From contig NZ_KZ319341.1 in NCBI RefSeq assembly GCF_002744735.1, positions 111,848 to 175,847 on the forward strand: a stretch of 64,000 nt of DNA, written 5' to 3'. How positions within the stretch are numbered: position 1 is the stretch's first letter; every line of letters starts with the position of its first letter. A program made the position numbers and the translations under genes. This document shows positions 43,701 to 51,613 of this stretch, piece after piece. The stretch is from Marinobacter guineae. GTDB taxonomy: Bacteria; Pseudomonadota; Gammaproteobacteria; Pseudomonadales; Oleiphilaceae. The notes below the pieces were generated by a model, which worked only from the letters and a program-made list of their open reading frames with translations, had not been told where the DNA came from and did not search any database.

Positions 43701-45214
43701 CCGCCCGCTCTCGCCTGCCGTTTTACGTCGCAGTCTGTCTGCTGATCGCCGCTGGCATTTCGCTTGCCGTGTGGCGGCATATAGAGCTCGGCATCCCCTG
43801 GCTTACCGGCGAACAACGCCCGGTCTGGATGGTTGAGGCGCGAATTGATTTTGATGCGAGTAACAGCCCAGTGTTAGCGAGCCTCAACATCCCGCAACAA
43901 CCTCCCGGTTTCCAGATTCTGACTGAACAGGCCGCATCACCCGGCTATGGTTTCTCGATCATCAACAGCGCGGGCAGTCGCCGAGCGGAGTGGAGCAAGC
44001 GCGAAGCCTCCGGACCACAAACGCTGTATTTCAAAGCACAGTTCGTACCGAACCCCACAGCGCAGCCCGATATACCCACCCGGGAGCCGACGACCCGACG
44101 AGTATTCTGGGAAGAACCTGAGGCTACCGCCGTCCAGGAAATACTGGATCAGGCCAAAGCCCGCTCCAGCACTCCGGAGAGTATGACCCGGGAGCTGATT
44201 CGCCTAATGCAGCCCGACACCCGTACACAGAACACCACACTGCTGATCGCTGAAGAAAACTATCTCGACCTGCTGATCGACATGCTGAACCACGCCGGCA
44301 TTGCCGCGAGAATCGCCGACGGACTCCGCCTTGAAGACGCCCGCCGCCGGCAACAGCTGATGCCCTACCTACAGATTTACAACGGCAGGCAATGGCTTAC
44401 GTTCAATCCGAAAACGGCCGAACAGGGCGTGCCCGAGAACCTGCTGCTATGGCGCCAGGGTTCGGCCTCGCTGCTTGATGTGGTTGGCGGAGAGAACTCG
44501 GAAGTCAGCTTCTCCATGCTTCGGCAAACCGTCCCGGCCCTGCAACTGGCCACCATGCAGTCGGCATCCAATGGTCTGGGATTTCTGAGCTTTTACGAGC
44601 TGCCTATTGAGGAGCAGAGCATGTTCCGGATGCTCCTACTGCTACCATTGGGCGCACTCATGGTGGCCTTTATGCGTATCGTGATCGGTATTCGCACGTC
44701 TGGCACCTTCATGCCCGTGCTGATTGCCGTAGCCTTCGTCCAGACCACCCTGATTCCGGGCCTGATTGCATTCCTGTCGGTGGTAGCTATTGGTCTGTCA
44801 ATGCGGGGCTACCTGTCCAGCCTCAACCTGCTGCTGGTTTCCCGGATATCTGCACTGATTATTCTGGTGATCTTTATCACCGCCGGGCTGAGCATCATCG
44901 GTTACCAGATGGGATTCAACACTGGCATGACAGTGACGTTTTTCCCGATGGTCATCATCGCGTGGACCATTGAGCGTATGTCCATCCTCTGGGAAGAGGA
45001 AGGTGCCCGCGAGGTCGTTGTTCAGGGAACGGGCAGCCTGTTTGTCGCCATCTGCGCCTATCTGCTCATGAGCGCGCCTCTTGCCGGCCACCTCACGTTC
45101 AACTTCCCGGAGCTGCACCTGGTGATCCTCGGGCTGATCCTGCTGATGGGCCAGTACACCGGCTACAAACTCAGCGAGCTGAAGCGGTTCACGCCAATGA
45201 AGGTCTACGACTGA
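43697..45214 (+). CDS. Inactive transglutaminase domain with seven-helix membrane module
   Basis: 505-aa inner-membrane protein. One N-terminal helix (about 8-28) is followed by an extracytoplasmic transglutaminase-like domain (about 130-270). The seven C-terminal helices begin near residue 310 (MLLLLPLGALMVAFMRIVIG) and end at about 495. In the transglutaminase core the helix that normally opens with the catalytic Cys reads EENYLDLLIDMLNHAGIAARI, with Tyr189 and no Cys. The His strand is replaced by QIYNGRQWLTFNP (from residue 226). The fold is kept while catalysis is lost, pointing to peptide binding. GTG start overlaps the previous stop. Confidence 0.82.
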   Translation: MTARSRLPFYVAVCLLIAAGISLAVWRHIELGIPWLTGEQRPVWMVEARIDFDASNSPVLASLNIPQQPPGFQILTEQAASPGYGFSIINSAGSRRAEWSKREASGPQTLYFKAQFVPNPTAQPDIPTREPTTRRVFWEEPEATAVQEILDQAKARSSTPESMTRELIRLMQPDTRTQNTTLLIAEENYLDLLIDMLNHAGIAARIADGLRLEDARRRQQLMPYLQIYNGRQWLTFNPKTAEQGVPENLLLWRQGSASLLDVVGGENSEVSFSMLRQTVPALQLATMQSASNGLGFLSFYELPIEEQSMFRMLLLLPLGALMVAFMRIVIGIRTSGTFMPVLIAVAFVQTTLIPGLIAFLSVVAIGLSMRGYLSSLNLLLVSRISALIILVIFITAGLSIIGYQMGFNTGMTVTFFPMVIIAWTIERMSILWEEEGAREVVVQGTGSLFVAICAYLLMSAPLAGHLTFNFPELHLVILGLILLMGQYTGYKLSELKRFTPMKVYD

Positions 45215-45215
45215 C

Positions 45216-46163
45216 ATGGACTGGATCTCACCGCGAGCACTTAAACGGCTGGGCATGCTCAACATGAACCGTCGCAATGTGGATTACATTGCCCGGTACA
45301 ATGAGCGCTCCTCCTACCCGCTGGTGGACAACAAGCTGAAAACCAAGCTGGTGGTCGCCGAATACGGTGTTAAAACCCCGAAGCTGCTTCAGGTTGTTCG
45401 CCAGCAGCATGAGATTTCCCATTTCCGGGAAATGGCGGAGGGGCTAGCGGGATTTGCCATCAAACCGGCTAAGGGATCTGGCGGCAAAGGCATCACTGTT
45501 ATTACCGGGCGCGACGGCGATGAATACATCAAGGCTTCCGGCTCCCGGGTTGACTCTCCCTTTCTTGAGCGCCATCTGACCAACATTCTTGCGGGGCTCT
45601 ATTCACTGGCCGGCACTCCGGATGTAGCCATTGTCGAAAGCCTGGTGGAGTCAGCACCCTCCCTCGCCAGGTATTCTCACCAGGGTGTGCCGGATATCCG
45701 GATTATCGTTTTCCAGGGTTATCCGGTGATGGCCATGCTGAGACTCGCCACTACCGCATCAGACGGCAAGGCCAACCTGCACCAGGGCGCCGTGGGGGTT
45801 GGCCTGGATATCGGCACCGGCCGAAGCCTGAATGCGGTTCAGTTCAATCGACCGATCACACTCCACCCGGACACCGGGCTGGCACTGGAGAATATCAACA
45901 TAGAGGCCTGGGACGAGATGCTGGAAATGGCTGCACGTTGCTACGAGGCAACGGGGCTGGGCTACATGGGCGTTGATCTGGTGGTCGACGCCAACGAGGG
46001 TCCGTTGTTGCTTGAACTCAACGCCCGGCCGGGGTTGGCGATCCAGATGGCAAACGGCCGGGGTCTGCTACCTCGCCTGCGGGCGATTGAAAGCCTCAAG
46101 CGGCCACACTTCACTCCCAGCGAGCGGGCCAACCACGCAATGGAAGTCTTCGCCAGCATTTGA
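45216..46163 (+). CDS. RimK-like ATP-grasp peptide ligase (alpha-L-glutamate ligase-like)
   Basis: 315-aa cytosolic ATP-grasp enzyme. The ATP-binding strand-loop is FAIKPAKGSGGKGITVI, the base-binding region AIVESLVE, and the metal-binding end LLLELNARPGLAIQMANGRGL. RimK relatives join Glu or other amino acids to a carboxyl end; here neither donor nor acceptor is known. It begins 1 base after the previous stop. Together with the lipoprotein protease and the membrane transglutaminase-like protein it forms a predicted system in which a peptide tag is made, passed across or along the membrane, and trimmed. Confidence 0.82.
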   Translation: MDWISPRALKRLGMLNMNRRNVDYIARYNERSSYPLVDNKLKTKLVVAEYGVKTPKLLQVVRQQHEISHFREMAEGLAGFAIKPAKGSGGKGITVITGRDGDEYIKASGSRVDSPFLERHLTNILAGLYSLAGTPDVAIVESLVESAPSLARYSHQGVPDIRIIVFQGYPVMAMLRLATTASDGKANLHQGAVGVGLDIGTGRSLNAVQFNRPITLHPDTGLALENINIEAWDEMLEMAARCYEATGLGYMGVDLVVDANEGPLLLELNARPGLAIQMANGRGLLPRLRAIESLKRPHFTPSERANHAMEVFASI

Positions 46164-46181
46164 CCTTTCCGACTCGCATAA

Positions 46182-46209
46182 AAAAACCGGGGCCAAAACC
46201 CCGGTTTTT
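46182..46209. terminator. Bidirectional rho-independent terminator
   Basis: AAAAACCGGGG and CCCCGGTTTTT pair over 11 bp around a 6-base loop, with A and T runs on both sides. It serves the ATP-grasp gene (plus) and the BCCT gene ending at 46225 (minus). Confidence 0.88.
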
Positions 46210-46224
46210 CATTTCAGCCGATAC

Positions 46225-47817
46225 TCACGTCATTTCACCTCTGGCAATCAGAAGCTTGCGCTCATGACTCAAGCCCTTGAGCAGGCCCCAGGTCATAATC
46301 AACAGAACAACCGTAAAGGGCAGTCCTGCGCTGATTGCCGTCGCCTGAATGGCTCCGAGCGCATCTTCACCACCACCGAAAATCAACGCAGCAGCAATGG
46401 CACTTTCCGCAACCACCCAGAACACACGCTGAGCAGTGGGCGCATCGGTCTTGCCGCCGGCAGTAATACTGTCAATAACCAGCGAGCCGGAGTCCGAAGA
46501 GGTAATAAAGAACACCAGCACCAGAATAATTGCTACGAAGGAAATGATTTCAGTAAGCGGGAAGTTCGCGAACATCTGGAACATGGCCAACGGCACCTCT
46601 GTCAGGCCGTTTTCGGCCAGGGAACCAATACCCTGCCGAATCTGCTCGAGGGCGGAACCACCAAAGGCGCTCATCCAGACCACAGTGATAACGGTCGGAA
46701 CGATCAGCACAGCCGTTACGAACTCACGTACGGTCCGACCTCTGGATACACGGGCGATAAACATACCAACGAACGGTGACCAGGAAATCCACCACGCCCA
46801 GTAAAAGACGGTCCAGCCCTGGAACCAGGCTTCGTCTTCACGACCGAACGGGTTACTCAGGGGAACAATGTTACCGACATAGCTCGAAGAAGTTACCCAC
46901 AGTGTTTCCAGTATCGCCATTGTCGGGCCGGCGAAAATAATGAAGAACAGAAGAATGCCCGCAAGGCCCATGTTGATGTTACTCAGGACCTTCACGCCGC
47001 CATCCAGGCCGCGGAGTACGGAAATCAATGCACACGCCGTAACGGCAACAATGATCGCCATCTGAACGTTGGTCCCGCTACCTGTGTCGAACAGATAATT
47101 GAGACCGGAAGCTGCCTGCTGGGCGCCGAAACCAAGGGATGTAGCCAGACCAAAAATCGTGGCAACGACGGCCAGGATATCAATGATGTGGCCCGGCCAG
47201 CCCCAGACCTTGTCCTTCAGCAGCGGGAAGAAGGCGGACCGGATCGTCAGAGGCATATTCTTGTTAAACGCAAAGAACGCCAGCGAAAGGGCGACAACCG
47301 CATAGATTGCCCATGGATGCAGACCCCAGTGGTACATGGTTGAGCCCATCGCCAGGTTCTCCGCTTGTGGCGTATTCGCCTCCACGTTAAACGGCGTTTC
47401 ATACCAGCCGGTGTAATATGCCACGGGCTCTGCCACAGCCCAGAACATCAGACCAATGCCCATACCCGCTGCGAACAGCATGGAAAACCACGAAATGGTG
47501 GAGAACTCGGGTTTCGCATCCATACCACCGAGGCGAATCTTGCCCATCGGCAAGACGATCAGGGCCAGACACACCACTACAAAGATGTTGGCACTGATCA
47601 GGAAAAACCAGTCGAAGGTCGCGATAATATCCCATTTAGCACCATCCAGCAGCTCTTTGGCCTGCCCGGGAAACATCAGGGTGCCTACTACAAATAGAAC
47701 GACCAGTATTGCCGTAACCGGGAATACCGGCGCGTGGAGATCCAGCCCGAACCGGGTAATATTGTCCTGGCCGGCCACGTAATCCGTCTGATATTCGTCT
47801 TTAACTACGTCGCCCAC
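46225..47817 (-). CDS. BCCT family betaine/choline/carnitine-type transporter
   Basis: 530-aa secondary transporter with about 12 membrane helices; imports quaternary ammonium solutes with Na+ or H+. The family signature is present as GWTVFYWAWWISWSPFVGMF, where the Trp residues form the substrate box. GMGIGLMFWAVAEP lies earlier, in the helix-3 glycine stretch. GTG start with GGAGG 9 bases upstream. Substrate (glycine betaine, choline, dimethylsulfoniopropionate) cannot be decided. The promoter holds a perfect palindrome, so it is probably repressor controlled. Confidence 0.92.
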   Translation of the reverse strand: MGDVVKDEYQTDYVAGQDNITRFGLDLHAPVFPVTAILVVLFVVGTLMFPGQAKELLDGAKWDIIATFDWFFLISANIFVVVCLALIVLPMGKIRLGGMDAKPEFSTISWFSMLFAAGMGIGLMFWAVAEPVAYYTGWYETPFNVEANTPQAENLAMGSTMYHWGLHPWAIYAVVALSLAFFAFNKNMPLTIRSAFFPLLKDKVWGWPGHIIDILAVVATIFGLATSLGFGAQQAASGLNYLFDTGSGTNVQMAIIVAVTACALISVLRGLDGGVKVLSNINMGLAGILLFFIIFAGPTMAILETLWVTSSSYVGNIVPLSNPFGREDEAWFQGWTVFYWAWWISWSPFVGMFIARVSRGRTVREFVTAVLIVPTVITVVWMSAFGGSALEQIRQGIGSLAENGLTEVPLAMFQMFANFPLTEIISFVAIILVLVFFITSSDSGSLVIDSITAGGKTDAPTAQRVFWVVAESAIAAALIFGGGEDALGAIQATAISAGLPFTVVLLIMTWGLLKGLSHERKLLIARGEMT

Positions 47818-47884
47818 GTTTTGGCGCCTCCTGAGTTGATAAGTCGTTTATTCAGAATCGGAACTCAAACATTACAAGCGCGCC

Positions 47885-47913
47885 ATCATAATGTTTTGAG
47901 CTCAAAACATCAA
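47885..47913 (-). promoter_or_regulatory. BCCT promoter with operator palindrome in its spacer
   Basis: On the minus strand: TTGATG (47913-47908), a 17-base spacer, TATGAT (47890-47885). The perfect 20-bp palindrome ATGTTTTGAGCTCAAAACAT spans 47891-47910, filling the spacer and touching both hexamers. A dimeric repressor bound there would block polymerase. Transcription would start near 47878, about 60 bases before the GTG. Confidence 0.7.
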
Positions 47914-48069
47914 AAGCGCAGCATTTTGCCACATCGACTTTAAGCATAGACCACCTTCCTCAACCGGCCAGCCATCTGCGAGATCAATCGATTAGAGATC
48001 TCTGAACGTACCGGTATACTCTCGTATAAATCCCAGAACCCCGAAATTCCAGGCCAAACTGAGGAATCC

Positions 48070-49713
48070 ATGGAAAAAACGAAAACCTTTCCGCTCCGCT
48101 ATACCGTTTACGCTTTATGCATTGCCGGTTGTATTGGCTCTCTGGTAATGGCGTTGATTCTTGGTGGCGGGTATGTTTTCCCGGTTCTTTTCGGCGTATT
48201 TGTCGCTTTGGGCACCTATGATCTCCTGCAGCGCAAGCATACGATTAGCCGGAACTATCCGATCACGGCCAATTTCCGATATCTTCTTGAATCCGTTGGT
48301 CCGGAGATCCGGCAGTATTTTATTCAGTCTGATACGGAAGAACGCCCTTTCTCGCGGGAACAACGCACCATTGTGTACCAGAGAGCAAAAAACATTCTCG
48401 ACAAGCGTCCCTTCGGCTCACAACTGGGCATGTATGACGAAGGCTTTGAATGGATGAACCACTCCCTCACCCCAACCCGGATGACAGGCAGCGACTTCCG
48501 GATCCTGATCGGGAAAAACTGCGAGAAACCATACAGCGCCAGCGTCTTCAACATCTCTGCCATGAGTTTCGGTTCGCTTTCGGCCAATGCCATCCTCAGC
48601 CTGAATACCGGCGCCAGAATGGGCAGTTTCTACCACGATACAGGCGAAGGCTCGATTTCCCGATACCACCGGCAACCCGGGGGCGATCTGGTCTGGGAGA
48701 TCGGTTCCGGCTATTTCGGATGTCGCCACAAAGACGGCTCATTCAATGAGGACATGTTCCGGAAAAACGCCTCCCTGGAACAGGTTAAAATGATAGAGCT
48801 CAAACTATCTCAGGGTGCAAAACCCGGTCACGGAGGCATTCTGCCCGGCGCCAAGGTAACTCCGGAAATTGCGGAAGCCCGCGGGGTGTCTGTGGGCGAG
48901 GACTGCGTATCCCCGGCCAGCCACTCCGCCTTCTCAACCCCGGTGGAGTTGCTGGAATTTATTGACCACCTGCGGGAATTGTCCGGTGGGAAACCGGTGG
49001 GATTCAAGCTGGCCATCGGGCACCCGTGGGAGTGGTTCGCCATCGTCAAAGCCATGCTGAAGACCGGCCGGAAACCCGATTTTATCGTCGTGGATGGTGG
49101 CGAAGGCGGCACCGGTGCAGCGCCGCTGGAATTTATCAACCGGCTGGGGATGCCGATGACTGAAGCCCTGTTGCTGGTTCACAACACACTGGTAGGAACC
49201 AACCTGCGGGAAGAGATTGCCCTCGGTGCGGCCGGCAAAATCACCTCGGCGTTCAATATTGCCCGTACCCTGGCCCTCGGCGCTGACTGGTGTAATGCAG
49301 CCAGGGGCTATATGTTTGCCCTGGGCTGCATTCAAGCGCTAAATTGCCACACCGGTCGCTGCCCCAGCGGGGTAGCCACTCAGGACCCCAGGCGCGGTAA
49401 CAAGCTTGATGTGGAGCACAAGAGCCAGAGGGTATACAACTACCACAAGAATACTCTGGATGCCCTTCAGAACCTGCTTGAAGCTTCCGGCCTCAGACAT
49501 CCATCGGAACTCGGCCCGGAACACATTGTGCGGCGAGTATCGAAAACCGAGGTACACTCTTACCTTGATCTCTTTCCCTTCCTTGAGCCCGGGGCCCTGC
49601 TTGAAGGCAAAACCGACCTGACGGTGTTCGACAAATATTGGGAAAGTGCACGGCCGGACACTTTCGAACCGCCCGAATTTGTCCTGAAACTCCGGGAGAC
49701 CAAGCTTCGGTAA
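48070..49713 (+). CDS. FMN-binding glutamate synthase-like protein with N-terminal membrane helices
   Basis: 547-aa protein. Two hydrophobic segments at about residues 10-50 precede the glutamate-synthase large-subunit FMN/(beta/alpha)8 domain: FNISAMSFGSLSANAI, KPGHGGILPGAKVTPEIA, DGGEGGTGAAPLEF and AAGKITSAFNIA. The [3Fe-4S] motif is CIQALNCHTGRCPSGVATQDP. There is no amidotransferase domain, so it is not a full GltB. The membrane anchor suggests an electron-transfer or ammonia-dependent role that is not established. GAGGA lies 5 bases before the ATG; a possible -10 TATACT is at 48015-48020. Confidence 0.87.
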   Translation: MEKTKTFPLRYTVYALCIAGCIGSLVMALILGGGYVFPVLFGVFVALGTYDLLQRKHTISRNYPITANFRYLLESVGPEIRQYFIQSDTEERPFSREQRTIVYQRAKNILDKRPFGSQLGMYDEGFEWMNHSLTPTRMTGSDFRILIGKNCEKPYSASVFNISAMSFGSLSANAILSLNTGARMGSFYHDTGEGSISRYHRQPGGDLVWEIGSGYFGCRHKDGSFNEDMFRKNASLEQVKMIELKLSQGAKPGHGGILPGAKVTPEIAEARGVSVGEDCVSPASHSAFSTPVELLEFIDHLRELSGGKPVGFKLAIGHPWEWFAIVKAMLKTGRKPDFIVVDGGEGGTGAAPLEFINRLGMPMTEALLLVHNTLVGTNLREEIALGAAGKITSAFNIARTLALGADWCNAARGYMFALGCIQALNCHTGRCPSGVATQDPRRGNKLDVEHKSQRVYNYHKNTLDALQNLLEASGLRHPSELGPEHIVRRVSKTEVHSYLDLFPFLEPGALLEGKTDLTVFDKYWESARPDTFEPPEFVLKLRETKLR

Positions 49714-49830
49714 AAAACGGGGACCAAAATCGCCCAAGGCTGTTTATTTTTGCCATGGGCTCGTGTAGACTTCGCTCCCGCTAAGCCACTGAGAATACTC
49801 TTAAGTTCCACTCAGTTGCTAACAGCGAAT

Positions 49831-49907
<77 letters not shown>

Positions 49908-49916
49908 GATTCCGAC

Positions 49917-49948
49917 AAAAAGCCCGGGCCGAAAGGTCCGGGCTTTTT
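49917..49948 (+). terminator. tRNA terminator with GAAA loop
   Basis: AAAAAGCCCGGGCC pairs with GGTCCGGGCTTTTT (one G-T pair) around a GAAA tetraloop and ends in a T-run. Its right end touches the stop of the convergent Crp/Fnr gene, so it may serve both strands. Confidence 0.9.
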
Positions 49949-49949
49949 G

Positions 49950-50573
49950 TTATCCGGAAAATGCCCCGATGAACTGAATCCTGCCCCGGGAAAGCCTTAA
50001 TTTGCCCCGGCGCTCCAGCTCCTTCAACAGCCGGCTGATCACCTCCCTGGCAGTGCCAAGCTCAACAGCCAGTTCCTGATGCGTGATGGTAATGGCGCCC
50101 TGCCCGGCCCGCACTTCAAGCCAGCGCTCAAGGCGCTCGTCCATTCGCCGAAAAGCCACCTCTTCCACCAGCAGCATCAAATCATCCAGGCGACGACCGT
50201 AAGACTCCATGATGCCAAGCCGAAAACTGGCAGACTGATCCATCAGTCGGTCAAATAATCCCCTGGGCACCATAGCCGCTTCAGCGTCCTCCTCGACAAC
50301 CGCTTCCGCCCGATAACCGTGGCCGGTCATCAGACAGCCGATCGACAGAGTGCAGATGTCGTCGGAGCCCATCCGATAGAGCACAATACTGTTGCCCGAT
50401 ACGCCTGTCATCTGAACCTTCACTGTCCCGTTAAGTACCAAAGGCAGGCCCTGGCAGGGGTCCCCGGCCCGGAAAAGGATTCGTCCCTGTTCGATTCGCA
50501 CGGTCTTTACATTGCTCAGGGCGTCCCGGCGAAGAGACTCAGGCAGTGTGTCGAGAATGCTGTGGTGAAACAT
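49950..50573 (-). CDS. Crp/Fnr family transcriptional regulator
   Basis: 207-aa regulator with an N-terminal cyclic-nucleotide-type beta-barrel (GRILFRAGDPCQGLPLVLNGTVKVQM) and a C-terminal winged helix (ITHQELAVELGTAREVISRLLKELERRG). The N-terminal Cys cluster of FNR is absent; only scattered Cys (CTLSIGCLM) are present, so it is not a classic Fe-S FNR. It faces a small DUF2892 membrane protein gene across 131 bases. Confidence 0.88.
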   Translation of the reverse strand: MFHHSILDTLPESLRRDALSNVKTVRIEQGRILFRAGDPCQGLPLVLNGTVKVQMTGVSGNSIVLYRMGSDDICTLSIGCLMTGHGYRAEAVVEEDAEAAMVPRGLFDRLMDQSASFRLGIMESYGRRLDDLMLLVEEVAFRRMDERLERWLEVRAGQGAITITHQELAVELGTAREVISRLLKELERRGKLRLSRGRIQFIGAFSG

Positions 50574-50624
50574 CTGCTTTCCATAGAGAAGTGAAAGGGT
50601 TTCTGGTAAAGATTACTGTGCTGT

Positions 50625-50637
50625 GTGACTTTATCAC
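50625..50637. promoter_or_regulatory. Possible Crp/Fnr-type site
   Basis: GTGACTTTATCAC, with arms GTGA and TCAC, lies midway between the divergent Crp/Fnr and DUF2892 genes. The spacing is one base short of the standard CRP site, so this is only a candidate. Confidence 0.3.
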
Positions 50638-50704
50638 TGAACGGTTCAGAGGGCAGGCGTTAGACTCCGAATTGTCGCCTCATGCCAACAAAGGAGAAGG
50701 GATT

Positions 50705-50896
50705 ATGAGTATCAATATGGGATCAGCTGACCGGATCATTCGCGCCATTGTCGGCATTGTGCTTTTGGCATTGGTTTTCGTGGGCCCGCAGACACCCTGG
50801 GGTTGGATTGGCATTGTGCCTCTGGCTACCGCGCTGGTGGGCGTCTGCCCGGCCTACTCGGTGCTGGGCATCAAGACCTGCAAGAAACAGCAGTAA
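50705..50896 (+). CDS. DUF2892 small membrane protein
   Basis: 63-aa protein beginning MSINMGSADRIIRAIVGIVLLALVF, with two membrane helices and the GVCPAYSVLGIKTC ending that is typical of the YgaP membrane-tail family. The CPAY and final Cys residues are conserved there. AAGGAG lies 8 bases upstream. Family members occur beside rhodanese and sulfur or redox regulators. Likely controlled by the divergent Crp/Fnr protein. Confidence 0.85.
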   Translation: MSINMGSADRIIRAIVGIVLLALVFVGPQTPWGWIGIVPLATALVGVCPAYSVLGIKTCKKQQ

Positions 50897-50901
50897 CCCC
50901 A

Positions 50902-50953
50902 CAGACATAAAAAAACCGGGCCAACACTCGCTGGCCCGGTTTTTTTATGTCTG
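50902..50953. terminator. Bidirectional terminator with a perfect 22-bp stem
   Basis: The arm at 50902-50923 (CAGACATA, seven A in a row, CCGGGCCA) is the exact reverse complement of 50932-50953, with an 8-base loop. Runs of A and T lie within the stem, so it works in either direction. It separates the DUF2892 gene and the convergent MerR gene. Confidence 0.9.
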
Positions 50954-50961
50954 CAAGCGCT

Positions 50962-51327
50962 CTATTTAACCGGCGCGTTCAGAACATCGAGCACCTCTTC
51001 CAGCTCCGAAATCATCTGTCGGATCAACTGTTTGTATTGAGAGGTGTCGTCTTTTACCTCGTGGCTACTGAGCTTCTGCTTGGCACCACCAATGGTATAT
51101 CCCTGATCATAGAGCAGACTGCGAATCTGACGAATGGTGATGACGTCCGCCCGCTGATAGTAGCGACGGTTGCCCCGGCGCTTGACCGGCGACAGCTGAG
51201 GAAATTCCTGCTCCCAATATCGCAGGACATGTGCTTTTACCGCACACAGGTCCGCGACTTCACCAATAGTAAAATAACGTTTTCCCGGAATTGCGGGAAG
51301 TTCGTTGTTATGACTGGGTTCCAGCAT
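50962..51327 (-). CDS. MerR family transcriptional regulator
   Basis: 121-aa regulator with an N-terminal winged helix: [49 protein letters not shown]-terminal dimer helix follows ([21 protein letters not shown]). There is no metal-binding Cys pair, so the ligand is unknown. It overlaps ihfA by 20 bases; the ihfA-merR pair is widely conserved downstream of pheT in gammaproteobacteria. Confidence 0.92.
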   Translation of the reverse strand: MLEPSHNNELPAIPGKRYFTIGEVADLCAVKAHVLRYWEQEFPQLSPVKRRGNRRYYQRADVITIRQIRSLLYDQGYTIGGAKQKLSSHEVKDDTSQYKQLIRQMISELEEVLDVLNAPVK

Positions 51328-51610
51328 ACGCTTCTACTTTTTGCTTTAGTTTCTGTCCCGGGCGAAACGTAACTACACGCCGTGCACTGATCGGAATCTC
51401 TTCCCCGGTTTTCGGGTTCCGTCCCGGCCGCTGCTTCTTGTCGCGCAGATCGAAGTTACCAAAACCTGACAACTTCACTTGCTCATTGTGACTGAGAGCG
51501 CCTCTGATTTCATCGAAAAAAGCTTCTACCATTTCCTTGGCTTCGCGTTTGTTCAGGCCCAATTCCTCATACAACCGCTCTGCCATTTCCGCTTTCGTCA
51601 AAGCCGTCAT
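51308..51610 (-). CDS. ihfA: Integration host factor subunit alpha
   Basis: 100-aa DNA-bending protein of the HU/IHF family. It begins [31 protein letters not shown] and has the [30 protein letters not shown] arm with the intercalating Pro. GAGGAG lies 8 bases before the ATG, which is only 3 bases after the pheT stop. Confidence 0.96.
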   Translation of the reverse strand: MTALTKAEMAERLYEELGLNKREAKEMVEAFFDEIRGALSHNEQVKLSGFGNFDLRDKKQRPGRNPKTGEEIPISARRVVTFRPGQKLKQKVEAYAGTQS

Positions 51611-51613
51611 GTC

